Part shown: one piece after another, positions 52,143-61,622 of the stretch | Numbering within the stretch: position 1 is the stretch's first letter | Layout: each line of letters opens with the position of its first letter | Notes under the pieces: generated by a model | Told to the model about the DNA's origin: nothing | The model's database searches: none | What the model saw: only the letters and a program-made list of their open reading frames with translations | Source of the DNA: Alistipes sp. | GTDB taxonomy: Bacteria > Bacteroidota > Bacteroidia > Bacteroidales > Rikenellaceae | Direction: 5' to 3' | DNA length: 64,000 nucleotides | Assembly: GCA_017547175.1 (NCBI GenBank) | Contig: JAFYQI010000003.1 | Coordinates: 1-64,000 of the forward strand | Translations under genes and position numbers: made by a program

Positions 52143-53795
52143 CTACTTAATACGGTCAACCGTATTCATCGGGTTGGGGTTATTCATACCCTCCAAAGCC
52201 GGATTGCTACGAGCCTCCGTATAGGGAATTACAAGGTTCCACCAAGGAGCTACGCCGTCCAGCTCATAACGAGCATCATCAATATAGCAGTTCGTGTTAG
52301 CCTTGTGGATACCCAGGCCCAGACGCTTGCAATACCAGAAGGGAATACCCTCGCCCCAGAACTCGATACGAGCCTGCTTTGCAACCTCCTTCTGGAAGAA
52401 CTCAAATGAAAGTGCCGTGTAATCATATGAAGGCTGACGATACGAGGTCATGAACGACTTCAGAGCCTGAGTACCGCTCGAGAGGTCTGCAGCACCAAGT
52501 GCCTCAGCCTCAATCAAGTACATCTCCTCCACACGCATCATGGGAACATCCACAGCATTTGCCGTTGCGAAGTCTGCGATCTCACCATTTCTCGGACGGA
52601 ACTTCAGCGAACCGTACTCCTTCGTCTTCGACGTACCTTTATAGGTAGCCGTCAACCACTCTTTACCATCTGCACGGCAGCTCTTATAGTTATAGTAATC
52701 AAAGAAGGCGGGATCAAGCCACGAGTGCTTACGGAAGTCGTCATCAGCAATCTGATTGTAGAGGTTCGAAACAATCGAACGACCCGCTGCATTACCATAA
52801 ACTGCGTAGTTCTGCTCAATCGACATGTGTGCGATGAACGATACAATGTTCGAAACCTGGTCAGCCGTCTGGCTCAAGCCCCACATCCAAGCATTGTTCG
52901 ACGTAGCCGAGTTAAAACCGTTCAGAGGATCCTCCCACTGATCCTGCGTCAGCGGCGTGCAACCCGAAGCCGTGATAGCCTTGCGAGCATAGATGGCAGC
53001 CTGTGCGTATGCACCCTCAACACCTGCCGTACCACGCTCCAGATAAGCACGAGCCTTGATACCGTAAACTACAGCCTGCGAAGGCATAGCGATCGTCGTC
53101 GGGGTGTAACCCTCCAAGAGAACCTCAGCACGATCCAGATCAGCAAAAATTACCTGATCATAAATATCGGCAACCGTAGCGCGGGGGTTCGAAGCTGCCT
53201 GCTCGGGCGTCGTAGCCTCCGTAACGATTACGTTACCCAAGCCCACAATCTTCTCGGGAATCTCATAATCGTGGACGCGCGAATCGGTCGTCTTCTTAGC
53301 CTCAAACAGACGAACCAAATCAAGGTAGTACTGCGCACGATAGGTCAGCGCAATACCCAAGAAGGCACGCTGATCAGCCGACAGATCCTCCTCAGCGGTC
53401 GAGGCCAGCGACGAAATCACATCGTTACAGGTCTTGATCCAACCATAATAGTTGTACCAGAACTGATATACAGGAACATAATCTTCCGACATCGAATATA
53501 CCTGATCCCAGAAATAGAACCAGTTATAGCCATCCTCGCCACCAATTACCAAGTCACCCGAAAGGTGCGTAAGCGAAATCAGAACCGAAGGATAACCGAA
53601 ATCCCAGTGCTGGCTATAGTTAGCCATGACCTGAATCATACCGGTCGGGATCGAGTTTACCATAGCCTCCAAAGCGACTGAAGACTGAGCGACCTGATCA
53701 GAGGTAGCAATGTTGGTCGGGAAGGTCTCCTCGATACAGCTGTTCAGCATCAAAGGTGCAGCAACAGCCAAAATTGCTTTATATAATGTTTTCAT
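52143..53795 (-). CDS. SusD/RagB-family nutrient-binding lipoprotein
   Basis: 550 residues. The signal ends in a lipobox (LMLNSC, Cys20). The N-terminal SusD-like domain and TPR-like helices (YRAQYYLDLVRLFEAKK, QAVVYGIKARAYLERG) are typical, as is the C-terminal RagB/SusD part with MMRVEEMYLIEAEAL and the end IPYTEARSNPALEGMNNPNPM. SusD forms the surface lid on the SusC barrel and binds the substrate. The substrate is unknown; no glycoside hydrolase, sulfatase or peptidase gene is adjacent. It starts 27 bases after susC. Confidence 0.96.
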   Translation of the reverse strand: MKTLYKAILAVAAPLMLNSCIEETFPTNIATSDQVAQSSVALEAMVNSIPTGMIQVMANYSQHWDFGYPSVLISLTHLSGDLVIGGEDGYNWFYFWDQVYSMSEDYVPVYQFWYNYYGWIKTCNDVISSLASTAEEDLSADQRAFLGIALTYRAQYYLDLVRLFEAKKTTDSRVHDYEIPEKIVGLGNVIVTEATTPEQAASNPRATVADIYDQVIFADLDRAEVLLEGYTPTTIAMPSQAVVYGIKARAYLERGTAGVEGAYAQAAIYARKAITASGCTPLTQDQWEDPLNGFNSATSNNAWMWGLSQTADQVSNIVSFIAHMSIEQNYAVYGNAAGRSIVSNLYNQIADDDFRKHSWLDPAFFDYYNYKSCRADGKEWLTATYKGTSKTKEYGSLKFRPRNGEIADFATANAVDVPMMRVEEMYLIEAEALGAADLSSGTQALKSFMTSYRQPSYDYTALSFEFFQKEVAKQARIEFWGEGIPFWYCKRLGLGIHKANTNCYIDDARYELDGVAPWWNLVIPYTEARSNPALEGMNNPNPMNTVDRIK

Positions 53796-53822
53796 GTTGT
53801 TGTACTCCTTACGTGTTAAACA

Positions 53823-56800
53823 TTAGAACTGGAGATTGACACCACCCGAGATGGTGCGGATCGGCGAATAGTTCGTGTAGTTCGTCGAACCAGCCACATC
53901 ATAACGAGGATCAAAACCCTTACGCTTCGACCAGTAGCCTACGTTATCGCATGCAAGATAGATGCGCATACGGCTAACACCGATCTTCGACATCCACTTC
54001 TTGGGCAACGTATAACCTACCGTGATATTCGATACGCTGAGGTACGAAGCATCTACGAGGAAGCGATCCGACGTGGCAGCCGTGTAGCTATCACCATGCT
54101 GCAGACGCGGAATGTTCGAATCAGGATTCTCCGGCGTCCATGCATTCAAAATATCGCGGTGATAAGCCGAACCGGTCATCGAACCCGTCGTCGAGCCCAT
54201 ACCAGAAGCATAACCCGAGTCATACGACTTACCGCCGATCTGATAAGCGAAGGCAGCCGACAGATCTACACCATAGAAGCTAAGCGACGTCGTAAAACCA
54301 CCGAAGAGGTCGGGGAGCGAAGTCTCGCCGAGGTAGTCCGTAGCCTTCTGGTAGTCCTTCGTAGCCTCGCGCTCGATATGGGTCTCATAGATCGGAGCAC
54401 CGCTCTCATCTACAGCAGGCTTACCATCATCGCCAACTTTCTGGATCGGATTTCCTTCAACGTCCAACGTCGGCTTCTCAACATCCATCCACCACATCGA
54501 CTCACCAGTCTCCTTATCTACACCGGCAAACTGGGGCATATACCACGTATAGTACGAAAGGCCCTCACCAACGAAACGGCTACCGTTGATATAACCCTCG
54601 TAACCCTCTACAGTCGTGGTCTTCTTCGTAGGATCAAGATAGGTAATCTTATTCTTGTAGTGCGACATATTCAGCGTCACATCCCAACGGAAGTTCTTCG
54701 TCGCGATCGGCGTAGCGTGCAGATCAATCTCAAAACCTGCATTACGCATATCACCAACGTTAGCATAGTAACCGGTGTAACCCGACGAAGGTGCTACCGA
54801 GAACCAGAACAACATATCCGTAGTCGTACGGTTGAAGTACTCTACCGTACCACCGAGACGACCTTTGAAGAACTCGAAATCAGCACCAATGTTAACATTC
54901 GTGTTGGTCTCCCAGGTGATATCCTTGTTACCCTTTGCGCCGAACACTACAGCCAACTGACCGCTCGAGCTCTGCACCGAATACTGGTCTACATAGAGGT
55001 AGCTATCAATACCGTCGTTACCCTGCTGACCGTACGAAGCCTTAACCTTCAGCATATCAACCCAATCAGCATTGAACCACGACTCACGGTTCAATACCCA
55101 TGCAGCCGAAGCCGACCAGAAGTTACCCCAGCGGTTATCGGGGTGGAACTTCGACGAAGCGTCACGACGGAACGAACCCGACACATAGACACGCTCATCA
55201 AAGTTATACTCGGCACGCGAGAAGTAACCCTCGTTGTTGTAGCGCGAATCCGACGAAGCCGAGCTCTGACCATCTACAACAGCACCATTCAGCTCAGGGT
55301 TAGAAGACGAGAAGAGGTTCGTCTTGCTACCCGACAGCGAGTAACCAAAGCGCTTGTAGAACTCGTGACCAACCATTACGCTCAGATTGTGAACGTCATC
55401 GAAGGTATGCGTGTAGTTCAACAGCTGCTGCGAGTTGATCTCAAACTTGCGGCCGTGATTTACATACACATAACCACCACTCTCAGCCCACTGACCATAG
55501 TAGGGGTTAAGCATACGGTTCGTACGATACTCGTCGAGCGTTGCACCGAAGTTTACCGTAGCCTTCAAATCCTTATAGATCTGGAAGTCAGCGAAAGCCG
55601 TACCCGTGAACGAGTTACCGTTGATGCGGTTCTGGTCGAGCTGAACAGCAGCCAATGCATTCGAGTTCGAGAAGTTCGGACGACCCAGGTTAGCATTCAC
55701 ACCGTTACCATAGTCATACATCTTGAGACCATTCTGGTCATACATGATGTTACCCTCACCGTCACGTACATAAACGGGATAAATCGGGGCCATGGTGTTA
55801 GCGAAAGCGAAGACATTAGCCGTACCGTTCGAAGCCGACTCATCCGACAAGTACGAGGTCTCATAGTGCGAGAAAGCGGCGTTCATACCAACCTTCATCC
55901 ACTTCTTAGCCTGATAGTCAGCCTTCAGACGAGCCGAGTAGCGCTGGAAACGCGAGTTTTCTACGATACCGCTGTTGTCCAAATAACCCATCGAAGCGTA
56001 GAAGTTAGCCTGATCGTTCGAAGCAGCAACATTCACGTTGTACTCCTGACGCAGCGTCGTCTTGTAAGCCTCATCAATCCAGTTGTCGGGCTGCAACCAA
56101 TAGTCCTGACCCTTGTAGGTTACCTTACGACCCTCGGTAGCGTTGGGGTTGAACTTACCGTTCGTACCAATCAGATACTGACCCTCGGGCACGGTGTAAG
56201 TGATATAACCCAGACCACCAGAGCCCGTTACACCCAGCTGATTGTTAGCTCGAACGTGAGCAGCAGCAGCAGACTCGCCATTATCCACATACGAACGATA
56301 GAGCGAACCATACTGTACCTCATAGTACTCACGCGGATCCTCAATGTAATCATAGAGCTTCGTAGCGCGACTATTCACACCCCACTTAGCATCAAACGAA
56401 ACCGTAGCCTCACCAACCTTGGCCTTCTTGGTCGTAACCATAATCACACCGTTAGCACCACGCGCACCATACAGAGCCGTCGAAGCAGCATCCTTCAATA
56501 CGGTCAGCGACGCGATATCTGCGGGATTAATCAGATTCAGGTCACCATCGTAAGGAACACCATCCACGACATAGAGAGGCTCCGTACCTGCCGAAATCGA
56601 CGAGATACCACGGATCGTAATCGTAGGAGTAGCCGTCGGGTTACCCGAAGCGCTCGTCACCTGCACACCGGCAGCTGCACCGGCCAAAGCCTGCGCTACG
56701 TTCGAAACCTGACGCTTGGCAATATCCTCCGATTTAACCACCGAAGCCGAACCCGTGAAAGCATCCTTCTTCGAAGTACCGAATGCCACAACGATTACGT

Positions 56801-57107
56801 CGTCGATCGCGTGCGTATCCTCATGCAGCGTGATCGAAACGTTCGTCTTACCGGCAACAGCAACCGTCTCGGTTACATAACCGATGAACGAAACCTGCAG
56901 CGAAGCATTGGCCGGAGCTGAGATCACGAACTCACCGCCCGCGCCCGTCGTCGTACCCACCGACGTACCGGCTACGATTACCGTAGCACCCGCGATCGGC
57001 TGGCCTTCGCCGTCAACAACTGTACCAGAAACCTGCTTGTTTTGAGCAATCGCCATTGCGAATACACTCAAAACAGCCACTAACGATAGTACAAGTTTTC
57101 TTACCAT
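53823..57107 (-). CDS. SusC/RagA-family TonB-linked outer membrane protein
   Basis: 1094 residues. Signal peptide (VLSLVAVLSVFAMAIA|Q), carboxypeptidase-regulatory-like domain (~25-95; VSGTVVDGEGQPIAGATVIV), TonB box in AIDDVIVVAFGTSKKDAF, and a plug with TITIRGISSISAGTEPLYVV, DGVPYDGDL and LKDAASTALYGARGANGVIM, all standard for SusC. A long barrel ends in GGVNLQF with a terminal Phe. It imports SusD-bound ligands using TonB energy. Codon use is strongly biased, suggesting high expression. It is the first gene of the three-gene operon, with its promoter at 57149-57179. Confidence 0.97.
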   Translation of the reverse strand: MVRKLVLSLVAVLSVFAMAIAQNKQVSGTVVDGEGQPIAGATVIVAGTSVGTTTGAGGEFVISAPANASLQVSFIGYVTETVAVAGKTNVSITLHEDTHAIDDVIVVAFGTSKKDAFTGSASVVKSEDIAKRQVSNVAQALAGAAAGVQVTSASGNPTATPTITIRGISSISAGTEPLYVVDGVPYDGDLNLINPADIASLTVLKDAASTALYGARGANGVIMVTTKKAKVGEATVSFDAKWGVNSRATKLYDYIEDPREYYEVQYGSLYRSYVDNGESAAAAHVRANNQLGVTGSGGLGYITYTVPEGQYLIGTNGKFNPNATEGRKVTYKGQDYWLQPDNWIDEAYKTTLRQEYNVNVAASNDQANFYASMGYLDNSGIVENSRFQRYSARLKADYQAKKWMKVGMNAAFSHYETSYLSDESASNGTANVFAFANTMAPIYPVYVRDGEGNIMYDQNGLKMYDYGNGVNANLGRPNFSNSNALAAVQLDQNRINGNSFTGTAFADFQIYKDLKATVNFGATLDEYRTNRMLNPYYGQWAESGGYVYVNHGRKFEINSQQLLNYTHTFDDVHNLSVMVGHEFYKRFGYSLSGSKTNLFSSSNPELNGAVVDGQSSASSDSRYNNEGYFSRAEYNFDERVYVSGSFRRDASSKFHPDNRWGNFWSASAAWVLNRESWFNADWVDMLKVKASYGQQGNDGIDSYLYVDQYSVQSSSGQLAVVFGAKGNKDITWETNTNVNIGADFEFFKGRLGGTVEYFNRTTTDMLFWFSVAPSSGYTGYYANVGDMRNAGFEIDLHATPIATKNFRWDVTLNMSHYKNKITYLDPTKKTTTVEGYEGYINGSRFVGEGLSYYTWYMPQFAGVDKETGESMWWMDVEKPTLDVEGNPIQKVGDDGKPAVDESGAPIYETHIEREATKDYQKATDYLGETSLPDLFGGFTTSLSFYGVDLSAAFAYQIGGKSYDSGYASGMGSTTGSMTGSAYHRDILNAWTPENPDSNIPRLQHGDSYTAATSDRFLVDASYLSVSNITVGYTLPKKWMSKIGVSRMRIYLACDNVGYWSKRKGFDPRYDVAGSTNYTNYSPIRTISGGVNLQF

Positions 57108-57148
57108 AAGCGTTAATTTTAAAGTGTTTTTATAAAAATGTTCACCGA

Positions 57149-57179
57149 CAAAGGTAGGTAATAAAAAAATAATTTACAA
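57149..57179 (-). promoter_or_regulatory. Promoter of the SusCD operon
   Basis: Minus strand: TTG (57179-57177), 20 bases, TACCTTTG (57156-57149). The leader is about 40 bases. Confidence 0.8.
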
Positions 57180-57705
57180 AATGATTTCTAAAAAAATTAA
57201 CTAATATGACATTATAAGGCGAAAAGGGTGTCATTTCATATCGTTTTAATGCTTTCAAGAGCAACGAACTTACAATTTAAAAGTGTTATTTTCTCATCTA
57301 TTCGGTCCATTTTAGGGTTAAAGACAGGTTCAAACCCTACAAAACAGAGGAATTCTGACGATTTACATATATATAATATGGAAAATCGACAAAATCACAC
57401 CTTTTATCCTGATTTCAGGCTCGTATCGGCTTTTAAACGATAGCCTGATTGTTCAAAAAAAGGAGATTGCACATAAAAAAGTAAGCAAAAATCGAAAAAT
57501 TTGCAAACAAATATATTATCACAAAATTGAATATCAGTAATTTATAACACCGTTGACCAATCACAAAAATCGTCATTTACCGAATACACTTTAAATTCTT
57601 AATTTTTCACACAACTTATTACCAAGTTAGAGCTATACTGACTCGCAATCCTCTGCGGCCATACAACCACATCACAAAGGCATAAAATATGCATTAGCTC
57701 CGTAC
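57180..57705. other. AT-rich gene-free stretch upstream of the SusCD operon
   Basis: About 525 AT-rich bases, clearly unlike the coding DNA around it. A hairpin at about 57417-57448 has CAGGC/GCCTG and ATCG/CGAT stems. I see no sigma/anti-sigma or hybrid two-component gene here. A promoter for the small gene at 57706 is not evident. Confidence 0.5.
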
Positions 57706-58101
57706 ATGAAGCATCTCTTTGCATTATTTTACACGCTGATTCTGTGCCAATTAGCCATTTCTCAAGAGGAGCGGATCAAGTATACACCCACACCCTTCGA
57801 TTCTTTGCGCCCCATGGAGTGGCACATTCGCTATGACTCGATCCATAGCCTACACCTACCACTCTTTATCCCACCGGCCGCACATCCGACTGTCGGCCAT
57901 ATTCGGCTACAACCTATCGTCCCCGGATCATCGATCGTTCGCATCTCCGTAAAGGGGATTCAGACTCGTATCTATGTAATAAACAACTCGATACTACAAA
58001 TAGGGAGCCGTATCAGCATCACCAATGGACAAGCCTGGATATTCGCTCCCTATCCCGCAGGTTATCAAGACGCCCGTACCCTCTCGATGCCTTTACCATA
58101 A
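57706..58101 (+). CDS. Small secreted protein of unknown function
   Basis: 131 residues. A signal peptide (MKHLFALFYTLILCQLAIS|Q) is followed by a short beta-rich, Pro- and Ile-rich domain (LHLPLFIPPAAHPTVGHIR, IVPGSSIVRISVKGIQTRIY). No family is recognised and there is no Cys in the mature part. AT-rich DNA precedes it and no clear promoter is seen, so expression is uncertain, but the signal peptide and full-length frame argue for a real gene. It is separated by 126 bases from the porin gene. Confidence 0.6.
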   Translation: MKHLFALFYTLILCQLAISQEERIKYTPTPFDSLRPMEWHIRYDSIHSLHLPLFIPPAAHPTVGHIRLQPIVPGSSIVRISVKGIQTRIYVINNSILQIGSRISITNGQAWIFAPYPAGYQDARTLSMPLP

Positions 58102-58227
58102 TAAATCGCTTGGACTTTTTCCGAGCCATTTTGGTCTTTTCATCCACCATCTCTCGTTTTAGGTATTTTCGCGTATTGCGATCCGCAGAAAAATTGCGAC
58201 CTTTGTGTATCGATATTTTCTCAAAAG

Positions 58228-59304
58228 ATGCATGTTATGAAGAAATTTTTACTCGCACTGTTTCTATTCGGTACCTTTGGTGTACAGGCTCAAAACCTCA
58301 CCCAAGAGGAGATGCAGGCGCAGATCGCCTCGCTAACCGAAGAGGTAAATACCCTCCAGCAAAAGAGCAACACGTGGGACAAATTCACGCAGGCCATGCC
58401 CAAGATTTCGGGCTATGTGATGGGGCGCTATATGTATAATGGCGATGAGTCGACCTTCCGTCTGCGCCGTGTGCGTGTCTCGGTAGCGGGCGACCTCACG
58501 CCGAAGCTCGACTACAAGTTCCAGGCCGAGCTCTCGAGTTTCAAACTGCTGGACGCTTACTTCAACTACAAGCCCTTCGACCAGCTGAAGATCAAGGCGG
58601 GCCAGTTCAAGGTCCCCTTCACGATCGAGAATACGGACTACACCCCCACCAAGATGATCTTGATGGACCACCCGATGGTGCTGGATCGTCTGGTAGGCAC
58701 ATCGGAAGAGATTGGCGACACAATGCTTAAAACTGCAGGTCGCGAACTGGGTATCGACCTGCACGGCGCCTTCTTCGAGGGGATGCTGAAGTACGATGTG
58801 GCCGTTTTCAACGGTGCCGGCCTCAACGTGACCGACAACAACAAGTCGAAAGACGTGGTAGCCCGCCTGATGCTGACCCCCGTGAAGGGACTGACTATCT
58901 CGGGATCGTACTATTGGGGCGAATTTGGCGATATGTATTATGCGCGTGAGCGCTTCGCCGTGGGTGCAGTCTATGACTGCAAGCACTTCCTCGTACGTGC
59001 CGAGTACATCGGTGCCAAGACCGGATTGGAGGGTCAATATGACGTAATCAATGTAGACCAGGAGGGTTGGTATGCCCTGGCCGGTTGGCGCATCAACGAG
59101 AAGTGGATGATGGCAGCCCGTTACGACACTTTCACGGAGGATACCGAAGCCCGTTCGGCCACCGAGCAGGTCAACTACACCTTTGGTGTGGCCTGGAAGC
59201 CCTACAAGTTCATCCGTCTGCAGGCCAACTACGTACACGAAGACCGCATGCAGGGCTTCGGCCACCGCAACGTAGGTATGGTACAGGCAACGCTGTCGTT
59301 CTAA
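58228..59304 (+). CDS. OprO/OprP-like anion-selective porin
   Basis: 358 residues. Signal peptide (FLLALFLFGTFGVQA|Q), then a short coiled coil typical of this family (LTQEEMQAQIASLTEEVNTL). The porin barrel begins with KISGYVMGRYMYNGDEST, FRLRRVRVSVAGDL and YKFQAELSSFKLLDAYFNY, and a GQFKVPF motif follows, as in phosphate-selective porins O and P. The barrel ends VQATLSF with terminal Phe. An ATG three codons in (58237) is an equally good start. YeiH-family gene follows 32 bases later, so this pair may move an anion across both membranes (inference). Confidence 0.87.
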   Translation: MHVMKKFLLALFLFGTFGVQAQNLTQEEMQAQIASLTEEVNTLQQKSNTWDKFTQAMPKISGYVMGRYMYNGDESTFRLRRVRVSVAGDLTPKLDYKFQAELSSFKLLDAYFNYKPFDQLKIKAGQFKVPFTIENTDYTPTKMILMDHPMVLDRLVGTSEEIGDTMLKTAGRELGIDLHGAFFEGMLKYDVAVFNGAGLNVTDNNKSKDVVARLMLTPVKGLTISGSYYWGEFGDMYYARERFAVGAVYDCKHFLVRAEYIGAKTGLEGQYDVINVDQEGWYALAGWRINEKWMMAARYDTFTEDTEARSATEQVNYTFGVAWKPYKFIRLQANYVHEDRMQGFGHRNVGMVQATLSF

Positions 59305-59336
59305 TCCAAGAAGAAAAACAAAAAAACGAATAACCC

Positions 59337-60635
59337 ATGAAAAGCTTTTGGAATAAACTCCTTGTTGAGGATTGGGTAGTGGTCATACTCTCGATTCCGC
59401 TGTTGCTCCTCTGCATCCTGGGCCAATATCTACCCACCATTTCGATCCCCTCGAATCTGCTCGAGGCCGATGCGTGGGGTAAGATGGCTATGCTCTTTGC
59501 CATCGCCCTCGTAACGCTCTTTGTCGGCAATAAACTCCTAAGCCGTCCGATGAAGGGAATGCTGCTTTCGTTTATCGTGGTCTTCGCCATTGCTGCCATG
59601 GCCATGTGGATCGGCTCGAACAAGTATATCAAGAGCGAGCTGGGTCTGGAGCCGGTATTCTTCTCGGTAATTTTCGGTTTGATTATTCGCAACGTATTCC
59701 GTGTGCCCGATTGGATGAAGCCCGCCATTCAGGGCGAGTTCTACATCAAGATCGGTGTAGTTTGCCTCGGTGCCACGATTCTCATTAGCGATGTCATGAA
59801 GTCGGGCGTGGCCGGTCTGCTGCAGGCCTGCATCATTGTAACGGTGGTGTGGCTCTTTGCCTACAACCTCGCCCGTCGCGTCTTCAAAGTGGAGCGTGCT
59901 ACGGCAATGACCATGTCGAGTGGATTGACCATCTGCGGAGCCTCGGCTGCCATTGCTACGGCCGGTGTAGCGGGTGCCGACAAGAAGAGCCTCTCGTACA
60001 TCGTATCGGTAGTGCTCATCATCGCCGTTCCGATGATCTACCTGATGCCCTGGTTGGCCAATATGATTGTTCCGCTGCTGACCGACAACGTAGAGATCCA
60101 GCAGGAGATTACGGGAGCCTGGATTGGCGGTACGGTCGATACGACCAGCGGTGTGGCCGCATCGTCGGAGATGGCCGGCGAGTTGGCCAACAGCACGGCT
60201 ATCGTTGTAAAAGCGACGCAGAACGTACTGATCGGCGTCGTAGCCTTCTTCATTGCCCTCTACCTCTCGACGAAGGGTGAGGACGGCAAGGAACAGCGCC
60301 CGTCGCTCAAGGTCGTTTGGGATAAGTTCCCGAAGTTCGTGCTGATGTTTGTCGTGGCTTCACTGGTATTCTCGCTGCTGAAGGAGGCCGACCTCTTGAC
60401 GCTCAACGCCAAGGGTAAGATCATCGAGACCTCGCTCGCCAAGACCCTCTCGACCCTCTTCTTCTCGCTGTCGTTTGTCTGCATTGGTCTGGATACGCGC
60501 CTCAAGGATATCGTCTCGAAAGAGAATCGCAACGTGCTCTTTGCCTTCCTGACAGCACAGTGTTTCAACATCGTGGCTACATTCCTCGTGGCATGGCTCA
60601 TGTTCGGCATCGTGAAACCAATGTTGTGGGCTTAA
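59337..60635 (+). CDS. YeiH/UPF0324-family putative sulfate/sulfonate exporter
   Basis: 432 residues with about ten to twelve membrane segments. The family motif GLTICGASAAIATA is at ~198-211, with WIGGTVDTTSGVAASSE near 263 and SFVCIGLDTRLKD near 382. UPF0324/PSE proteins are suggested to export sulfate, sulfite or related anions; evidence comes from organosulfonate degradation operons. Here the only partner is the porin gene upstream. The pair ends at a strong terminator. If the host makes sulfonolipids, an anion exporter of this type would fit, but this is speculation. Confidence 0.88.
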   Translation: MKSFWNKLLVEDWVVVILSIPLLLLCILGQYLPTISIPSNLLEADAWGKMAMLFAIALVTLFVGNKLLSRPMKGMLLSFIVVFAIAAMAMWIGSNKYIKSELGLEPVFFSVIFGLIIRNVFRVPDWMKPAIQGEFYIKIGVVCLGATILISDVMKSGVAGLLQACIIVTVVWLFAYNLARRVFKVERATAMTMSSGLTICGASAAIATAGVAGADKKSLSYIVSVVLIIAVPMIYLMPWLANMIVPLLTDNVEIQQEITGAWIGGTVDTTSGVAASSEMAGELANSTAIVVKATQNVLIGVVAFFIALYLSTKGEDGKEQRPSLKVVWDKFPKFVLMFVVASLVFSLLKEADLLTLNAKGKIIETSLAKTLSTLFFSLSFVCIGLDTRLKDIVSKENRNVLFAFLTAQCFNIVATFLVAWLMFGIVKPMLWA

Positions 60636-60652
60636 GCAACAATAAATCTCTC

Positions 60653-60697
60653 AAACGAGGACTGGCACACCCTATCGGGAGGTCAGTCCTCGTTTTG
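60653..60697 (+). terminator. Intrinsic terminator of the porin-YeiH operon
   Basis: AAACGAGGACTG (60653-60664) pairs with CAGTCCTCGTTTT (60684-60696). Confidence 0.85.
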
Positions 60698-60712
60698 TAG
60701 GGAGAAAATTGT

Positions 60713-60720
60713 TATTTTTG
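60713..60720 (+). promoter_or_regulatory. -7 box of the second SGNH gene
   Basis: TATTTTTG at 60713-60720 matches TAnnTTTG. The nearest TTG (60695-60697) sits in the terminator's T-run at a short spacing of 15. Confidence 0.5.
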
Positions 60721-60744
60721 TGGTTAGTATCTACCTCACTGATT

Positions 60745-61518
60745 ATGCGACGCACGATTCTCCTTATTTTACTACTGTTCCCGATGCTCGGTCTGTGCCA
60801 AAGCATACGCATTGTCTGGATCGGCGACTCGATCACCGATGGCGGTTGGGGACGCAGCGGAGGCTCAATGGCCCCTGCCGAAGAGCGTAACGACCGCGAC
60901 CAAAACCACCGCTACGGCCACAGCTACATGTTTTTATGCGCCTCCGCGTTGCAAAGCGACCATCCCGAACGAGGTTATAGCTGTTTCAACCGAGGGATCA
61001 GCGGCTACACGCTACAAGAGCTACACACGCGCTGGAAGCAAGACATCGAGGCGTTGCAGCCCGACGTAATCTCTATCCTGATCGGCACCAACGATGTGCA
61101 TCGCTTCCTGCACCATGCAGATGCGGGATCGACATTCGATCTGATCGCCTGGGAGCAAAGTTACCGAGAGTATCTCCGCCGCACCCGTGAGGCGCTTCCC
61201 GAGGTACACCTGATCCTCTGTACCCCCTTTGTCATGCAGGCAGGCCGATTAGCCGCGACCCCCGACTACCCGCAACGAGCCGCAACCATTGCGGCTTGCG
61301 CCGAGTGCATACGTCACTTGGCAGACGAATTTCAAGCCGAGTTGGTCGATTTCCACGCCCTCTTCTCCCAATTGGAGCAGCAACAAGCGGTGCCGGCCGA
61401 ATATTGGATCTGGGACGGCATCCACCCCACCCCTGCAGCTCACCACCGCATGGCCCGCATGTGGCTCCACCAGACCAAACGACAATTGCGCAAATTGTCA
61501 CGCGAATCTCGCCAATAG
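60745..61518 (+). CDS. SGNH/GDSL-family hydrolase, secreted
   Basis: 257 residues. Signal peptide (ILLILLLFPMLGLC|Q), then SGNH blocks: RIVWIGDSITDGGWG (Ser), NRGISGYTL (Gly), ISILIGTNDVHRF (Asn), and WDGIHPTPAAHHRMA (Asp/His). The block order and the DGIHP ending resemble rhamnogalacturonan acetylesterase and sialate O-acetylesterase groups, which remove acetyl groups from glycans; the substrate is not established. The ATG at 60745 is chosen over 60709, since the upstream frame crosses the -7 box. A single gene, with a terminator shared convergently with the symporter gene. Confidence 0.87.
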   Translation: MRRTILLILLLFPMLGLCQSIRIVWIGDSITDGGWGRSGGSMAPAEERNDRDQNHRYGHSYMFLCASALQSDHPERGYSCFNRGISGYTLQELHTRWKQDIEALQPDVISILIGTNDVHRFLHHADAGSTFDLIAWEQSYREYLRRTREALPEVHLILCTPFVMQAGRLAATPDYPQRAATIAACAECIRHLADEFQAELVDFHALFSQLEQQQAVPAEYWIWDGIHPTPAAHHRMARMWLHQTKRQLRKLSRESRQ

Positions 61519-61549
61519 CCTCGACTGCTACACAACGGCAACAAAAACA

Positions 61550-61587
61550 AAGGTGGCCAAAGGAGTTTTCATCTCCTTGGCCACCTT
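61550..61587. terminator. Bidirectional terminator
   Basis: AAGGTGGCCAA and GGAG (61550-61565) pair with CTCC and TTGGCCACCTT (61573-61587), with A- and T-rich flanks. It serves the converging SGNH and symporter genes. Confidence 0.85.
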
Positions 61588-61622
61588 ATATTATATATAT
61601 AGGTATTTCGACGTGCACTCGG

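Noticed and set aside
54096-56921. A 941-codon plus-strand open frame opposite susC, and similar long frames opposite tkt (3246-5273), clpX (5183-6493), the ppiD-like gene (33375-35693) and the TPR gene (37633-39309)
   Set aside because: They lie fully antisense to well-recognised genes and are rich in Arg/His/Leu/Thr, as expected when a strongly codon-biased gene is read backwards. None has a signal, domain or promoter.
49833-57179. Invertible, phase-variable SusCD promoter driven by the neighbouring recombinase
   Set aside because: I saw no inverted repeats flanking the 57149-57179 promoter, and the recombinase lies at the far end of the operon, behind a terminator.
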